NCBI RefSeq assembly: GCF_014648415.1
Contig: NZ_BMRB01000001.1
Coordinates: 496,001 to 560,000, forward strand
Length of the DNA stretch: 64,000 nucleotides
From: Actinokineospora fastidiosa
Lineage (GTDB): Bacteria > Actinomycetota > Actinomycetes > Mycobacteriales > Pseudonocardiaceae
Direction: 5' to 3'
Positions 9,001 through 16,972 of this stretch are shown here, piece by piece. The stretch's first letter is position 1. Each line of letters begins with the position of its first letter. Made by a program: the position numbers and the translations under genes. The notes below the pieces were generated by a model that saw only the letters and a list, made by a program, of their open reading frames with translations, was not told the origin of the DNA and ran no database searches.

Positions 9001-9443
9001 TAGTCCGCTTTACCTGCCATCCTGTCGATGATCTCGGCGGCGCGGGCGAGGATCGCCCGTTCCTCGTCGTCGAGTTCGTTCAGCCGTTCGTCCAGCCACG
9101 CCTCGCGCGCGGTGATCTCGCCCTTGATGTAGACCAGTCCGGTCTCGGTGAGGGCGACGATCGCCTGCCTGCCGTCGCTGGGGTGCGGACGGCGCGAGAC
9201 GTAGCCCATGTCCTCCAGCGCGGCGATCACCCTGGTCATCGACGGGGGCTGCACGCCCTCCTTGGCCGCCAGCTCGCCCGGCGTCAGCGGTCCGCACTTG
9301 TGCAGGCAGGACAGCGCCGAGATCTGGGTGAGGGTGACCGTGGCCGTGGTGCGCTGCGCCCGGAGTCGGCGGTTGAGCCGCACGACGGCGAGCCGCAGCC
9401 TGCTGGTCAGGGTCGACTGCTCCGGGGACACGATCGTTAGCAT
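9000..9443 (-). CDS. MarR-family transcriptional regulator (Rv0880-like)
   Basis: 147 residues with a winged helix-turn-helix: recognition region GVQPPSMTRVIAALEDMGYV and wing RRPHPSDGRQAIVALT, characteristic of MarR. N- and C-terminal helices form the dimer interface. MarR proteins usually repress an adjacent efflux gene and are released by a ligand; here the adjacent gene is the MFS exporter in the same operon. A 19-bp inverted repeat (9436-9454) covers the start codon, consistent with autorepression. The GC-poor Leu-Thr-Ile N-terminus may begin at ATG 9443 or at GTG 9431. Confidence 0.9.
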   Translation of the reverse strand: MLTIVSPEQSTLTSRLRLAVVRLNRRLRAQRTTATVTLTQISALSCLHKCGPLTPGELAAKEGVQPPSMTRVIAALEDMGYVSRRPHPSDGRQAIVALTETGLVYIKGEITAREAWLDERLNELDDEERAILARAAEIIDRMAGKAD

Positions 9444-9454
9444 ACCTCACTAAC
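9436..9454. promoter_or_regulatory. Probable MarR operator
   Basis: GTTAG-catacctca-CTAAC is an inverted repeat with 5-bp arms lying across the start codon of the MarR gene. The position is typical for autoregulation of a MarR-exporter operon. The assignment rests on symmetry and location only. Confidence 0.5.
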
Positions 9455-9479
9455 AGCCTTCCCGCCACGGTCGGGTGGG

Positions 9480-10937
9480 TCACAGGGCCTGGATCGGCCC
9501 CATGGCGAAGTAGACGATGAACGCCGCCGACACGATCCACATCAACGGGTGCACGCCACGCGCACGCCCGGTCACCACGTGCAGCACCACGTAGCTGACG
9601 AAGCCCGCGCCGATGCCGTTGGCGATCGAGTACGTGAACGGCATCACGACGATGGTGAGGAACGCGGGCAGCGCCACGGTGAAGTCGCTGAAGTCGATGT
9701 CGCGGATCTGGGCCATCATCAGCGCGCCGACGATCACCAGCGCGGGCGCGGCCGCCTCGATCGGCACGACCTGGTAGAGCGGGGTCAGGAACATCGCGGC
9801 GATGAACAGCAGGCCGGTGACGACGTTGGCCAGGCCGGTGCGCGCGCCCTCGGCGATGCCCGCCGCGGATTCGATGTAGACGGTGTTGGAGCTGGTGGAC
9901 GCCGCGCCGCCAGCGACAGCGCCGAGGCTGTCGACGAACAGCGCCTTGCCGGTGTTGGGCAGCTTGCCGTCCTTGTCGACCAGGCCCGCCTCCTTGCCGA
10001 GGCCGGTCATCGTGCCGATGGTGTCGAAGAAGTCCGTCAGCACGAGCGTGAACACCAGCAGCGCCGCGGTCAGCGCGGGGACCCGCCACCACGCGCCGAA
10101 GGAGACCTCGCCGAGCAGGGCGAGGTCGGGGATGCCGAAGACCTGCTCGGGCAGCGCCGGGTAGCCCAGGTTCCAGCCCTTGGGGTTGACGCCAGCCGAC
10201 GGCCCGGCCTTGACGATCGCCTCCAGCACGATGGCCAGCACGGTGCCGACCGCCACCCCGATGAGGATCGCGCCCTTGACCCGCTTGGCGATCAGGATCG
10301 AGGTCACCACCAGCCCGACGACGAAGACCAGCGTCGGCCAGGAGGCGATCGATCCGTTGATCCCCAGCCCGACGGGCACGGTGGTGTTGGCCGCGTCCGG
10401 GAGCCTGCGCACGAACCCGGCGTCCACCAGCCCGATGAGCGCGATGAACAGTCCGATCCCGACCGCGATCGCGGACTTGAGCGCGGCCGGGACGGCATTG
10501 AAGACCGCCGTGCGCACGCCGGTGACGACCAGCAGCAGCACGACGACGCCGTTGACGACCACCAGGCCCATCGCCTCCGGCCAGGTCATCTGCGGGGCGA
10601 TCGTGACGGCGACGAGGGTGTTGATGCCCAGGCCGGTGGCCAGCGCGAAGGGGAAGTTGGCGATCAGGCCGAACAGGATCGTGATCACGCCCGCGACCAG
10701 CGCTGTCGCCGCGGCCACCTGGTCGACGGGCAGGATGTTGCCGAAGAGGTCGCGGTGCGCCGCGGTGTCGTCGGCGGCGAAGCTGCCGATGATCAGCGGG
10801 TTGAGCACCACGATGTAGGCCATCGTGACGAACGTGACGACGCCGCCGCGCACCTCGCGCCCCACCGTCGACCCGCGCTCGGTGATCTTGAAGAACCGGT
10901 CGACGCCGGACCGCCGCTCGTCCGTCCCGCTGGCCAT
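9480..10937 (-). CDS. NCS2/AzgA-family purine (guanine/hypoxanthine) permease
   Basis: 485 residues, highly hydrophobic with 12-14 membrane segments. The N-terminus DRFFKITERGSTVGREVRGG leading into TFVTMAYIVVLNPLII is typical of AzgA-like members of the nucleobase-cation symporter-2 family. It likely imports hypoxanthine, guanine or adenine by proton symport at the cytoplasmic membrane. The internal motifs VNGVVVLLLVVTGVR and FDTIGTMTGLGKEAGL (transport-site helices) are conserved. The ATG at 10937 was chosen because upstream codons overlap the divergent DUF2530 gene and lack family similarity. Only 18 bp separate it from that gene's start, so the two promoters must overlap. Confidence 0.88.
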   Translation of the reverse strand: MASGTDERRSGVDRFFKITERGSTVGREVRGGVVTFVTMAYIVVLNPLIIGSFAADDTAAHRDLFGNILPVDQVAAATALVAGVITILFGLIANFPFALATGLGINTLVAVTIAPQMTWPEAMGLVVVNGVVVLLLVVTGVRTAVFNAVPAALKSAIAVGIGLFIALIGLVDAGFVRRLPDAANTTVPVGLGINGSIASWPTLVFVVGLVVTSILIAKRVKGAILIGVAVGTVLAIVLEAIVKAGPSAGVNPKGWNLGYPALPEQVFGIPDLALLGEVSFGAWWRVPALTAALLVFTLVLTDFFDTIGTMTGLGKEAGLVDKDGKLPNTGKALFVDSLGAVAGGAASTSSNTVYIESAAGIAEGARTGLANVVTGLLFIAAMFLTPLYQVVPIEAAAPALVIVGALMMAQIRDIDFSDFTVALPAFLTIVVMPFTYSIANGIGAGFVSYVVLHVVTGRARGVHPLMWIVSAAFIVYFAMGPIQAL

Positions 10938-10943
10938 GTGCCG

Positions 10944-10949
10944 TAGCCT
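10944..10949 (+). promoter_or_regulatory. -10 element for leaderless DUF2530 gene
   Basis: TAGCCT ends 6 nt before GTG 10956, a spacing that places transcription start at the initiation codon. The same hexamer and spacing recur before 11276 (11264-11269) and 59536 (59524-59529). Confidence 0.5.
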
Positions 10950-10955
10950 CCCGCT

Positions 10956-11222
10956 GTGCCTGAACCGCGACCGGACCGATCGCTGCGCCCGCCGCCCCCG
11001 CTGCCGCCTCGGCTGCTGGAGCTGGGACCCATCGTGTACGTCGGCACCGGCATCTGGCTGGTGGCCGCCCTGGTCATGACCGTCTTCCCGCTGGGTCTCG
11101 ACCCGGTGTGGCGGTGGACGGCGCTGGCCGGTGCGGCCCTGGGCATCGTAGGCGCGGCCATCATGGCCTGGCAGCGCCACGCCGCCAAGTCGGGCCGCAG
11201 GGGCGCGCAGAAGCTGGATTAG
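10956..11222 (+). CDS. DUF2530 small membrane protein (Rv0879c-like)
   Basis: 88 residues with a Pro-rich N-terminus, two membrane helices (about 27-47 and 53-72) and a basic C-terminus. It matches the DUF2530 family of small actinobacterial membrane proteins of unknown function; a counterpart sits near the MarR gene in mycobacteria. GTG start with a -10-like TAGCCT six bases upstream and no ribosome site, so the message is probably leaderless. It is divergent from the purine permease. Confidence 0.8.
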   Translation: MPEPRPDRSLRPPPPLPPRLLELGPIVYVGTGIWLVAALVMTVFPLGLDPVWRWTALAGAALGIVGAAIMAWQRHAAKSGRRGAQKLD

Positions 11223-11275
11223 GCCCTCGCGGGATCTTGAAGGTCCTCTCAGGGCCGCCGGAATAGCCTGCGGTC

Positions 11276-12337
11276 ATGGGGGAAGGCGGGGCGCGGGCGT
11301 GGCTGCCCGCCGCGACGGGCGCGTGGGCGGCCTGCCACGCGGTCATGCAGATCACGTGGGCCACGACCGGGGCGGCCGTGCCGTGGTCGCCGCATGTCGC
11401 GTACCACCCGGCGGTCCACCTGGCGCTGGCGGCGGTGGCCGTCGCGGCCGGGGCCGCCGCCGTGGCCACCACCCGCGTGCGCAGCAAGGCCGTGCTGGCG
11501 GCGGCGGCGGCCGCTGCGGCGGTCTTCGCGACCGGGATGCTCAGCCTGCCCGCGCACGTCGTGACGCTGCTGTCCTTCTCCGGCGTCGAGAGCGGCGCCG
11601 GACTAACCCAGGTGCTGTCGAGCACCGTGGGCGTGTGCCTGCTCGTCGGCGTCGCGACGCGGTACCGGCGGCGGCTGCGCGGCCGGTGTCCCCGATGCGG
11701 CGCAACGCATCCGGCCGAGCACACCGGCCCCTTGGTCTACCCGCCGCCGTCCGTCGCCCCGGCGCGGACGCGGCTGCTGGTCGGCGTCCTGGTGTGCGGC
11801 GTCGTGCCGTGGGCGGCCGTCAAGACGGTCTGGACGCTGGGCGGGGACGCCCTCGGGGTCACCGCCGAGGCGTGGCGGGCGGGCAGCGCCGGGGAGTCCG
11901 GCGTGCTGGCCGCGCTCGGCTCGGTCGGCGTGGACGTGACGGTGCTGGCCGCGGCGGCCGCGCTCGTCCTGGTGGCCGGGCTGACGTTCCGGTGGGGGCA
12001 GGTGTTCCCCCGGTGGGCGTTCCCGGTGGCCGGGCGGCGCGTCCCCCGCCTGCTGCCCCTGCTGCCCGCGTGGCTGACCGCGGTCGGCCTGTCGGTGTAC
12101 GGGCCGCTGCTCGTGGCCTACGCCGCGCTCAGCGCCCTAGGTGTGCTGCCCGCCATCGCGCCCGCCGAGCCGTTCCCGACCTCGGCCGACACGACCTGGA
12201 TGGTCGCCTTCGGCGGGCTGGCGTTCGGCGGCCTCGGGTCCGGGCTGCTCGTGGCCGCCGGGTCGTACGGCAAGCGCACCCGCCCGACCTGCTCGGTCAG
12301 CTCAGGTAGAGCGCCGGGTCCTCGATCAGCGCGGTGA
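11276..12337 (+). CDS. Membrane protein of unknown function with CxxC knuckle
   Basis: 353 residues, about eight membrane segments, very Ala/Val-rich. A cytosolic or loop segment after the fourth helix carries RCPRCGATHP, a possible CxxC metal-binding knuckle. I do not recognise the family. ATG 11276 is preceded at the leaderless spacing by TAGCCT (11264-11269). The last 41 bp overlap the convergent sacsin-like ATPase gene. Because of this overlap the Arg/Ser-rich C-terminal tail is also antisense to that gene's end. Confidence 0.7.
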   Translation: MGEGGARAWLPAATGAWAACHAVMQITWATTGAAVPWSPHVAYHPAVHLALAAVAVAAGAAAVATTRVRSKAVLAAAAAAAAVFATGMLSLPAHVVTLLSFSGVESGAGLTQVLSSTVGVCLLVGVATRYRRRLRGRCPRCGATHPAEHTGPLVYPPPSVAPARTRLLVGVLVCGVVPWAAVKTVWTLGGDALGVTAEAWRAGSAGESGVLAALGSVGVDVTVLAAAAALVLVAGLTFRWGQVFPRWAFPVAGRRVPRLLPLLPAWLTAVGLSVYGPLLVAYAALSALGVLPAIAPAEPFPTSADTTWMVAFGGLAFGGLGSGLLVAAGSYGKRTRPTCSVSSGRAPGPRSAR

Positions 12338-15212
12338 ACGTGTGCCGCTCCGGCCAGCGCCGGGTCGTCCAGGCCAGGGTCCTGGCCAGCGCCTCCGGGG
12401 TGTCCTCGCAGTGCGCGACGCCGTCGTCGGTGATCCACCAGGGGACCTGGTGCTCGCCGGTGTCGGTCCGGACGACGAGCTTGTCGTGGACGATCGGCCC
12501 GCCCGGCGGGACCTCCTCGCCCAACAGGTCGCAGGCCGCGGCGACCGCGCCCAGCTCCGCCCACGGGACGTACTCCCCGTCGGAGACCGGCTCGGCCTCG
12601 ACCTCGTCGGTGGCCAGCGGGATGTCCAGCAGGTCGGCGAGGGGCTCGGCGAGGGCGAAGTCCGGGCCAGCCGAGACCACGGCGGAGTCCGGGAGGACGG
12701 CCAGCAGCCACGGGCCGTCGACCACGACGCAGTCGTCGGAGGGCGTGCCCGCCAGCGTGCGGAACTCGTCCGGCGGGGACAGGTCCTCCAGCACGATCAC
12801 CTCGTCGCGCAGGGCTTCGGCGAGCGCGGTGTGGGCGCGCAGGACGATGCCCGGCGGGATCTCGCGGTCGCGGTCGGCCAGGCGGTGGGCGAGGTCCTCG
12901 GCGTCCGCGCCGTTGTGGACGGCCAGCTCGGTGCGCACGCCGATCGCGGTCAGCACCCTGGCGTCCACGTCGACATCGGGCAGCGGGTCGTAGATGCCGG
13001 TCAGCTCCACGGCGTCCGGCATGCGCCAGGACGTGGGCGGCGCGCCCGCGAGCACGGCGTGCCTGCCGATCCACCACGCCGGATAGCCGTCCGGGTCGAC
13101 CAAGGCGCGCCAGGTCTCCGGGTTCGCCGCCAGCAGGCGCAGGGCCATCGGCCAGGCGTCGGGGGCGACCAGGTCGAGGTCGCGGATGCCGACGAGCCGG
13201 TTCGGCGGCTCCGGCAGCGCGTCCCACCAGTCGGCCTCGTCGGCGAGGTCGTGGTCCGGCCCGGTCGGCGACTCGTCGACGACCACGGCGAACGCGTCGA
13301 GGACGCCCGCGGCGGTGAGCACCGACTCCGGCCACTGCTCGGCCACTGCGGAGGACAGCACGCCGATGGGCGAGTCGGGGTCGAGGACGTCGAGCAGGGG
13401 CGAGCCGGGCAGGGCCAGCTCGTCGGCCCGCCGCCAGTCCCCCACCGAGTCGGGCAGGGCCAGCGCGCCCAGCCACGGCATCGCGACCGCGCCGGACTCC
13501 TGGACCAGGCGCAGGACGATCGGCGCGAGGGCGGCGATGTCCACCCCGGACTCGTGGTCGTCCATGCTGCGCTCGACGGCGTCGCGCAGGTTCTCCAGCA
13601 GGTCCGCGGCCGTGCCGTGCTGGGCGCCGAGGCGGTCGAGGACCGGGTGCGCGGCCACCGGGTGGATCACCCGGAGGGCGCCGACGTCGGTGTGCGTGAG
13701 CAGGTCGAGCAGCTCGGGGTCGCCGTCGTAGCGCAGGGCGCCGCGCGGGCCGGGCAGCGTGCGGCCGTCGGCCAGCGGGACGGGCAGCCCGCCCAACTCC
13801 TCGCGCGCTGTGGAGTCGGTCTCCACGATCGGCGCGAGCGCGGTGTAGAGCCGGTGCCACCACTCCGGCGGGCGGGTCGTGCCGGTGATGGCGGCCACGA
13901 CCTCGGCCATGCGCAGCCGCGTCACCTCCAGCGCGTTCAGCGCCCCGGTGTGCGCGGCGTCGGACAGCGCGCCGTCGGCCAGGTCGGGCAGGACCTCGGA
14001 CAGCAGGTCGGCCAGGCCGGGCGCGGCCGTGTCGAGCACCCGGGCGCGGGCCGGGGTCAGCCAGCCGGAGCCCGCGGCGGGCAGCCACTCGGCGCGGCGC
14101 AGCGCGGCCAGCACCAGCGCGCGCAGCCGATCGTCCAGTTCGGACAGCGGGAAGCCGGTCCTGGGCACCAGCGCCGTCCGCCGCTTGCCCGGGAGCTTCG
14201 CGACCAGGCCGGGGTAGGCCGCCGCGGCCGCGGCCAGCACCTCGTCGGCGGCCGGACCGGGGCGCGCGCGCCTGCGGCTCGGCTCGATGGGCACGGTGGC
14301 GACCAGGCGGACCGGCAGCGACAGCCGCTCGTCGGTCGGCGTCGGGGCGTGCAGCACGTCCTCGGTCAGCGGGTGCGGCGCGCCGTCGGGGTCCAGCCGC
14401 AGCGCCCACGTGACCGTCCACTGTGACCGCTCGCGGGACTCGACGCCCAGCGTGGCCAGCACCTCGGCCGACAGCGAGCCGGACACCCGGTGCACGAGCC
14501 AGGACAGCGCCTCGCCGGGCCCGTGGATGCTCAGCCGGTCGCCGTCCTCGGTCCGCGACCACACCGTGCCCGCGATCTCGATGCGGGACAGGGCGGGCAG
14601 CGCCAGCAGCAGGTCGGCCGCCTCGTCGGCGAACGCGGCCAGCAGCGCGGGGCCGTCGACGTCGGCGCGCAGCGGCAGCCGGACCTCGGTGGCGAACCCG
14701 GTCGGCGGCGCTGCCTCGTCGGTCGGCCACACCATGCGCAGCACCGGCACGCGGCCGGCGCGCTCGGCGGCCCGGGCGGCCAGCTCCGGGTGGTCGGCGA
14801 TGGCCTCGGTGGTCCGCGTCGCGGAGAAGGCGACCCCGCCGGAGGTCGACACCACGCGCGGGGCGTCGGTGACGGCGAGGACGGCGGCGAACCCGATGCC
14901 GAACTGCCCCACCCCGCGCTGCTTGGCCGACGCGCGCAGCGACGACAGGGCAGCGACGCCCTCGGCGTCCAGCGGCCTGCCGGTGTTGGCCGCGCGCAGC
15001 TCGCCGTCGACGACGTCGACCCGCAGCGTGCCGCCCGCCCCGGCCGCGTCCGCGGCGTTCTGGGCCAGCTCGACCAGCAGCCGGTCGCGGTAGCCGCCGA
15101 GGTAGAGGTCCTCCTCGGCGTTGGCGTCCTCGCGGAACCGGGTGGGCGACGACGTCCACGCGCCCAGCACCGACGCGCGTAAGGCGGCGGTGTCGAAGGG
15201 GTCCGCGCTCAC
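12297..15212 (-). CDS. Large Hsp90/sacsin-like ATPase domain protein
   Basis: 971 residues. The first about 160 residues carry a GHKL/Bergerat ATP-binding fold: N-box ELAQNAADAAG near residue 45, the RAANTGRPL loop near 67, and VGQFGIGFAAVL near 95. This resembles the nucleotide-binding domain of Hsp90 and sacsin. The remaining 800 residues are mostly helical and not recognised. Sacsin-like proteins are thought to act as chaperones; a role in protein quality control is inference only. The GTG start overlaps the stop of the DUF3027 gene (GTGA), so the pair is co-translated. Confidence 0.75.
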   Translation of the reverse strand: MSADPFDTAALRASVLGAWTSSPTRFREDANAEEDLYLGGYRDRLLVELAQNAADAAGAGGTLRVDVVDGELRAANTGRPLDAEGVAALSSLRASAKQRGVGQFGIGFAAVLAVTDAPRVVSTSGGVAFSATRTTEAIADHPELAARAAERAGRVPVLRMVWPTDEAAPPTGFATEVRLPLRADVDGPALLAAFADEAADLLLALPALSRIEIAGTVWSRTEDGDRLSIHGPGEALSWLVHRVSGSLSAEVLATLGVESRERSQWTVTWALRLDPDGAPHPLTEDVLHAPTPTDERLSLPVRLVATVPIEPSRRRARPGPAADEVLAAAAAAYPGLVAKLPGKRRTALVPRTGFPLSELDDRLRALVLAALRRAEWLPAAGSGWLTPARARVLDTAAPGLADLLSEVLPDLADGALSDAAHTGALNALEVTRLRMAEVVAAITGTTRPPEWWHRLYTALAPIVETDSTAREELGGLPVPLADGRTLPGPRGALRYDGDPELLDLLTHTDVGALRVIHPVAAHPVLDRLGAQHGTAADLLENLRDAVERSMDDHESGVDIAALAPIVLRLVQESGAVAMPWLGALALPDSVGDWRRADELALPGSPLLDVLDPDSPIGVLSSAVAEQWPESVLTAAGVLDAFAVVVDESPTGPDHDLADEADWWDALPEPPNRLVGIRDLDLVAPDAWPMALRLLAANPETWRALVDPDGYPAWWIGRHAVLAGAPPTSWRMPDAVELTGIYDPLPDVDVDARVLTAIGVRTELAVHNGADAEDLAHRLADRDREIPPGIVLRAHTALAEALRDEVIVLEDLSPPDEFRTLAGTPSDDCVVVDGPWLLAVLPDSAVVSAGPDFALAEPLADLLDIPLATDEVEAEPVSDGEYVPWAELGAVAAACDLLGEEVPPGGPIVHDKLVVRTDTGEHQVPWWITDDGVAHCEDTPEALARTLAWTTRRWPERHTFTALIEDPALYLS

Positions 15213-16078
15213 TCGTCCGACTCGACGTCGACGGTCGGCTCGGACTCGTCCTCGTCGGCCTCGGCGGCGGGCAGCGGCGCGTCGGCCACCTCGGAGACGG
15301 CCTCGTCCTCCTCCGGGGAGTCCGCGGGCTCCGGCTCGGAGACGTCCAGCTGGGCGTCGTCGTAGATCAGGTCGGCGACCAGGACCGGGGAGACCTGCTC
15401 GACCTCGGCCTCCGAATGCGCCCCGCAGCCGTACTCGGCGTGCACCACGCGGGCGTCGGCGGGCGCGATCTCGTTGCCGCACACGCCGAAGGCCGCGCCG
15501 AGCGAGCCCGCGACAGGCAGGTAGAACCCGCACGTGCCGCAGTGCGCGGGGGCGCTGCGGGCCATGTCCGACGCGGGCCCGAACTCCCCGGACATCCACC
15601 GGTCGGCGGCGTCGAGCCTGCCCTCGCGGGACATCACCCGCTTGCGGCCCAGGCCGACCTCGCGGGCCAGGTCCTCCACGGCCGGGTCGTCGGAGGCGGC
15701 GTAGCCGGGCACGAGCCGGAAGTCGTCGGGCGCGGTCGGCAGCAGGTCGCCGACGCCGAGGTCGCCCGCGCGGACCCGCTCCTGCCACGGCACCCACGGG
15801 GGCGCGACCAGCGCCTCCGGGCCGGGCAGCAGCACGACCTCGCTGACGGTCACCTCGCACTCCGGCGCGCGGGCCACGGTCACCGCCCAGCGCCAGCCCG
15901 CGTAGCCGGGCTTGTCGGCCTCGAAGAGGTGGGTGGCGGCGTGCGCGTCCTCCGGGGCGACGGCGACGTGCGCGCCCACCTCGTCGCCCGCCTCCGCCTC
16001 CGCTGCGGCGCGTGCGAGGTCGACCGCCGCGAGCAGCGCGGGGTCGGTCACGTCCTGGGGTGCGGGCGTCGGCGTCAT
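15209..16078 (-). CDS. DUF3027 protein with Cys cluster (Rv0883c-like)
   Basis: 289 residues. The N-terminal about 160 residues contain the family signature GYAGWRWAVTVARAP and VVLLPGPEALVAPPWVPW. This is followed by a Cys-rich segment (CGTCGFY, VCGNE, YGCGAH) that could bind a metal. The C-terminal 60 residues are very acidic (Glu/Asp-rich). DUF3027 is widespread in actinobacteria without known function. ATG 16078 is preferred for similarity; an in-frame GTG at 16099 would add seven residues. It is the first gene of a two-gene unit with the sacsin-like ATPase. Confidence 0.8.
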   Translation of the reverse strand: MTPTPAPQDVTDPALLAAVDLARAAAEAEAGDEVGAHVAVAPEDAHAATHLFEADKPGYAGWRWAVTVARAPECEVTVSEVVLLPGPEALVAPPWVPWQERVRAGDLGVGDLLPTAPDDFRLVPGYAASDDPAVEDLAREVGLGRKRVMSREGRLDAADRWMSGEFGPASDMARSAPAHCGTCGFYLPVAGSLGAAFGVCGNEIAPADARVVHAEYGCGAHSEAEVEQVSPVLVADLIYDDAQLDVSEPEPADSPEEDEAVSEVADAPLPAAEADEDESEPTVDVESDE

Positions 16079-16137
16079 CACCGTCCGATTGTGCCGCACG
16101 CCTGCGCGCGCCCGCTCAGCCGTGTCACGCTAGGCCG

Positions 16138-16926
16138 GTGCGTGCGCTGTCCCTGCTCGTGAGCACCCCGCTGATCGCCGCCGTCCTCCCTGTCGCCGCG
16201 TGCACGGCGGAGCAGCCGTCCACCGAGGTCGTGGAGCTGCGCGTCGACGTGGTGGCCGAGATCCCGCACGACCCGACCGCGTTCACCCAGGGCCTGGAGC
16301 TGGTCGACGGCGTGCTCTACGAGGGCACCGGCCTGGTGGGCCGCTCCGAGCTGCGCGCCACCGACCCGGCCACCGGCCAGGTGCGGGCCCGCACCGCCCT
16401 GCCCGGCGACCTCTTCGGCGAGGGCATCACCGTCGTCGGCGACCGGATCTGGCAGCTCACCTGGCAGCACGGCGTGGCCATCGAGCGCGACCGGGAGAGC
16501 CTGGCCGAGCTGCGCCGCGTCACCTACCCGGGTGAGGGCTGGGGCCTGTGCCACGACGGCGAGCGGCTGGTGATGAGCGACGGCAGCGCCACCCTCACCT
16601 TCCGCGACCCGGAGACGTTCGAGCCCGTCGGCACGGTCGACGTCCACCACGACGGCGAGCCCGTGCTGCGGCTCAACGAGCTGGAGTGCGTCGACGGGTC
16701 GGTCTACGCCAACGTCTGGCAGACCGACCGGATCGTGCGCATCGACCCCGGCACGGGCGCGGTGACCGCCGTGGTCGACATGTCCGGTCTGCTGTCCCCC
16801 GACGAGCGCGCGGCGACGGACGTGCTCAACGGCATCGCGCACGTGCCCGGGACCGACGAGTTCCTGGTCACCGGCAAGCTGTGGCCCTCGATGTTCCGGG
16901 TCCGGTTCGCCCCGGGACCGGGCTGA
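16138..16926 (+). CDS. Glutaminyl-peptide cyclotransferase, lipoprotein
   Basis: 262 residues. A short signal sequence ends in a lipobox (LPVAAC), predicting a membrane-anchored extracytoplasmic lipoprotein. The mature part matches the plant-type glutaminyl cyclase family, a five-bladed beta-propeller: HDPTAFTQGLELVDGVLYEGTGL at the start, then EGWGLCHDG, LNELECVDGSVYANVW and NGIAHVPGTDEFLVTGKLWP. These enzymes convert N-terminal Gln of peptides to pyroglutamate with loss of ammonia. GTG 16138 is preceded by CACGCT with six bases between, suggesting a leaderless transcript. A transmembrane MFS gene follows in the same direction. Confidence 0.88.
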   Translation: MRALSLLVSTPLIAAVLPVAACTAEQPSTEVVELRVDVVAEIPHDPTAFTQGLELVDGVLYEGTGLVGRSELRATDPATGQVRARTALPGDLFGEGITVVGDRIWQLTWQHGVAIERDRESLAELRRVTYPGEGWGLCHDGERLVMSDGSATLTFRDPETFEPVGTVDVHHDGEPVLRLNELECVDGSVYANVWQTDRIVRIDPGTGAVTAVVDMSGLLSPDERAATDVLNGIAHVPGTDEFLVTGKLWPSMFRVRFAPGPG

Positions 16927-16972
16927 GCCCGAGCACGTCCGGTTTCGGTGTCAAGACCCCTGATACGGCAGG

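Noticed and set aside
7600..9003. + strand ORF downstream of the iron box
   Set aside because: It is antisense to the MFS exporter and rich in His/Gln/Arg like other shadow frames; no domain seen.
12141..14426. Long + frame antisense to the sacsin-like ATPase
   Set aside because: Composition (Arg, Gly, Val, Gln, His) is that of a shadow frame, and the minus frame has clear ATPase motifs.
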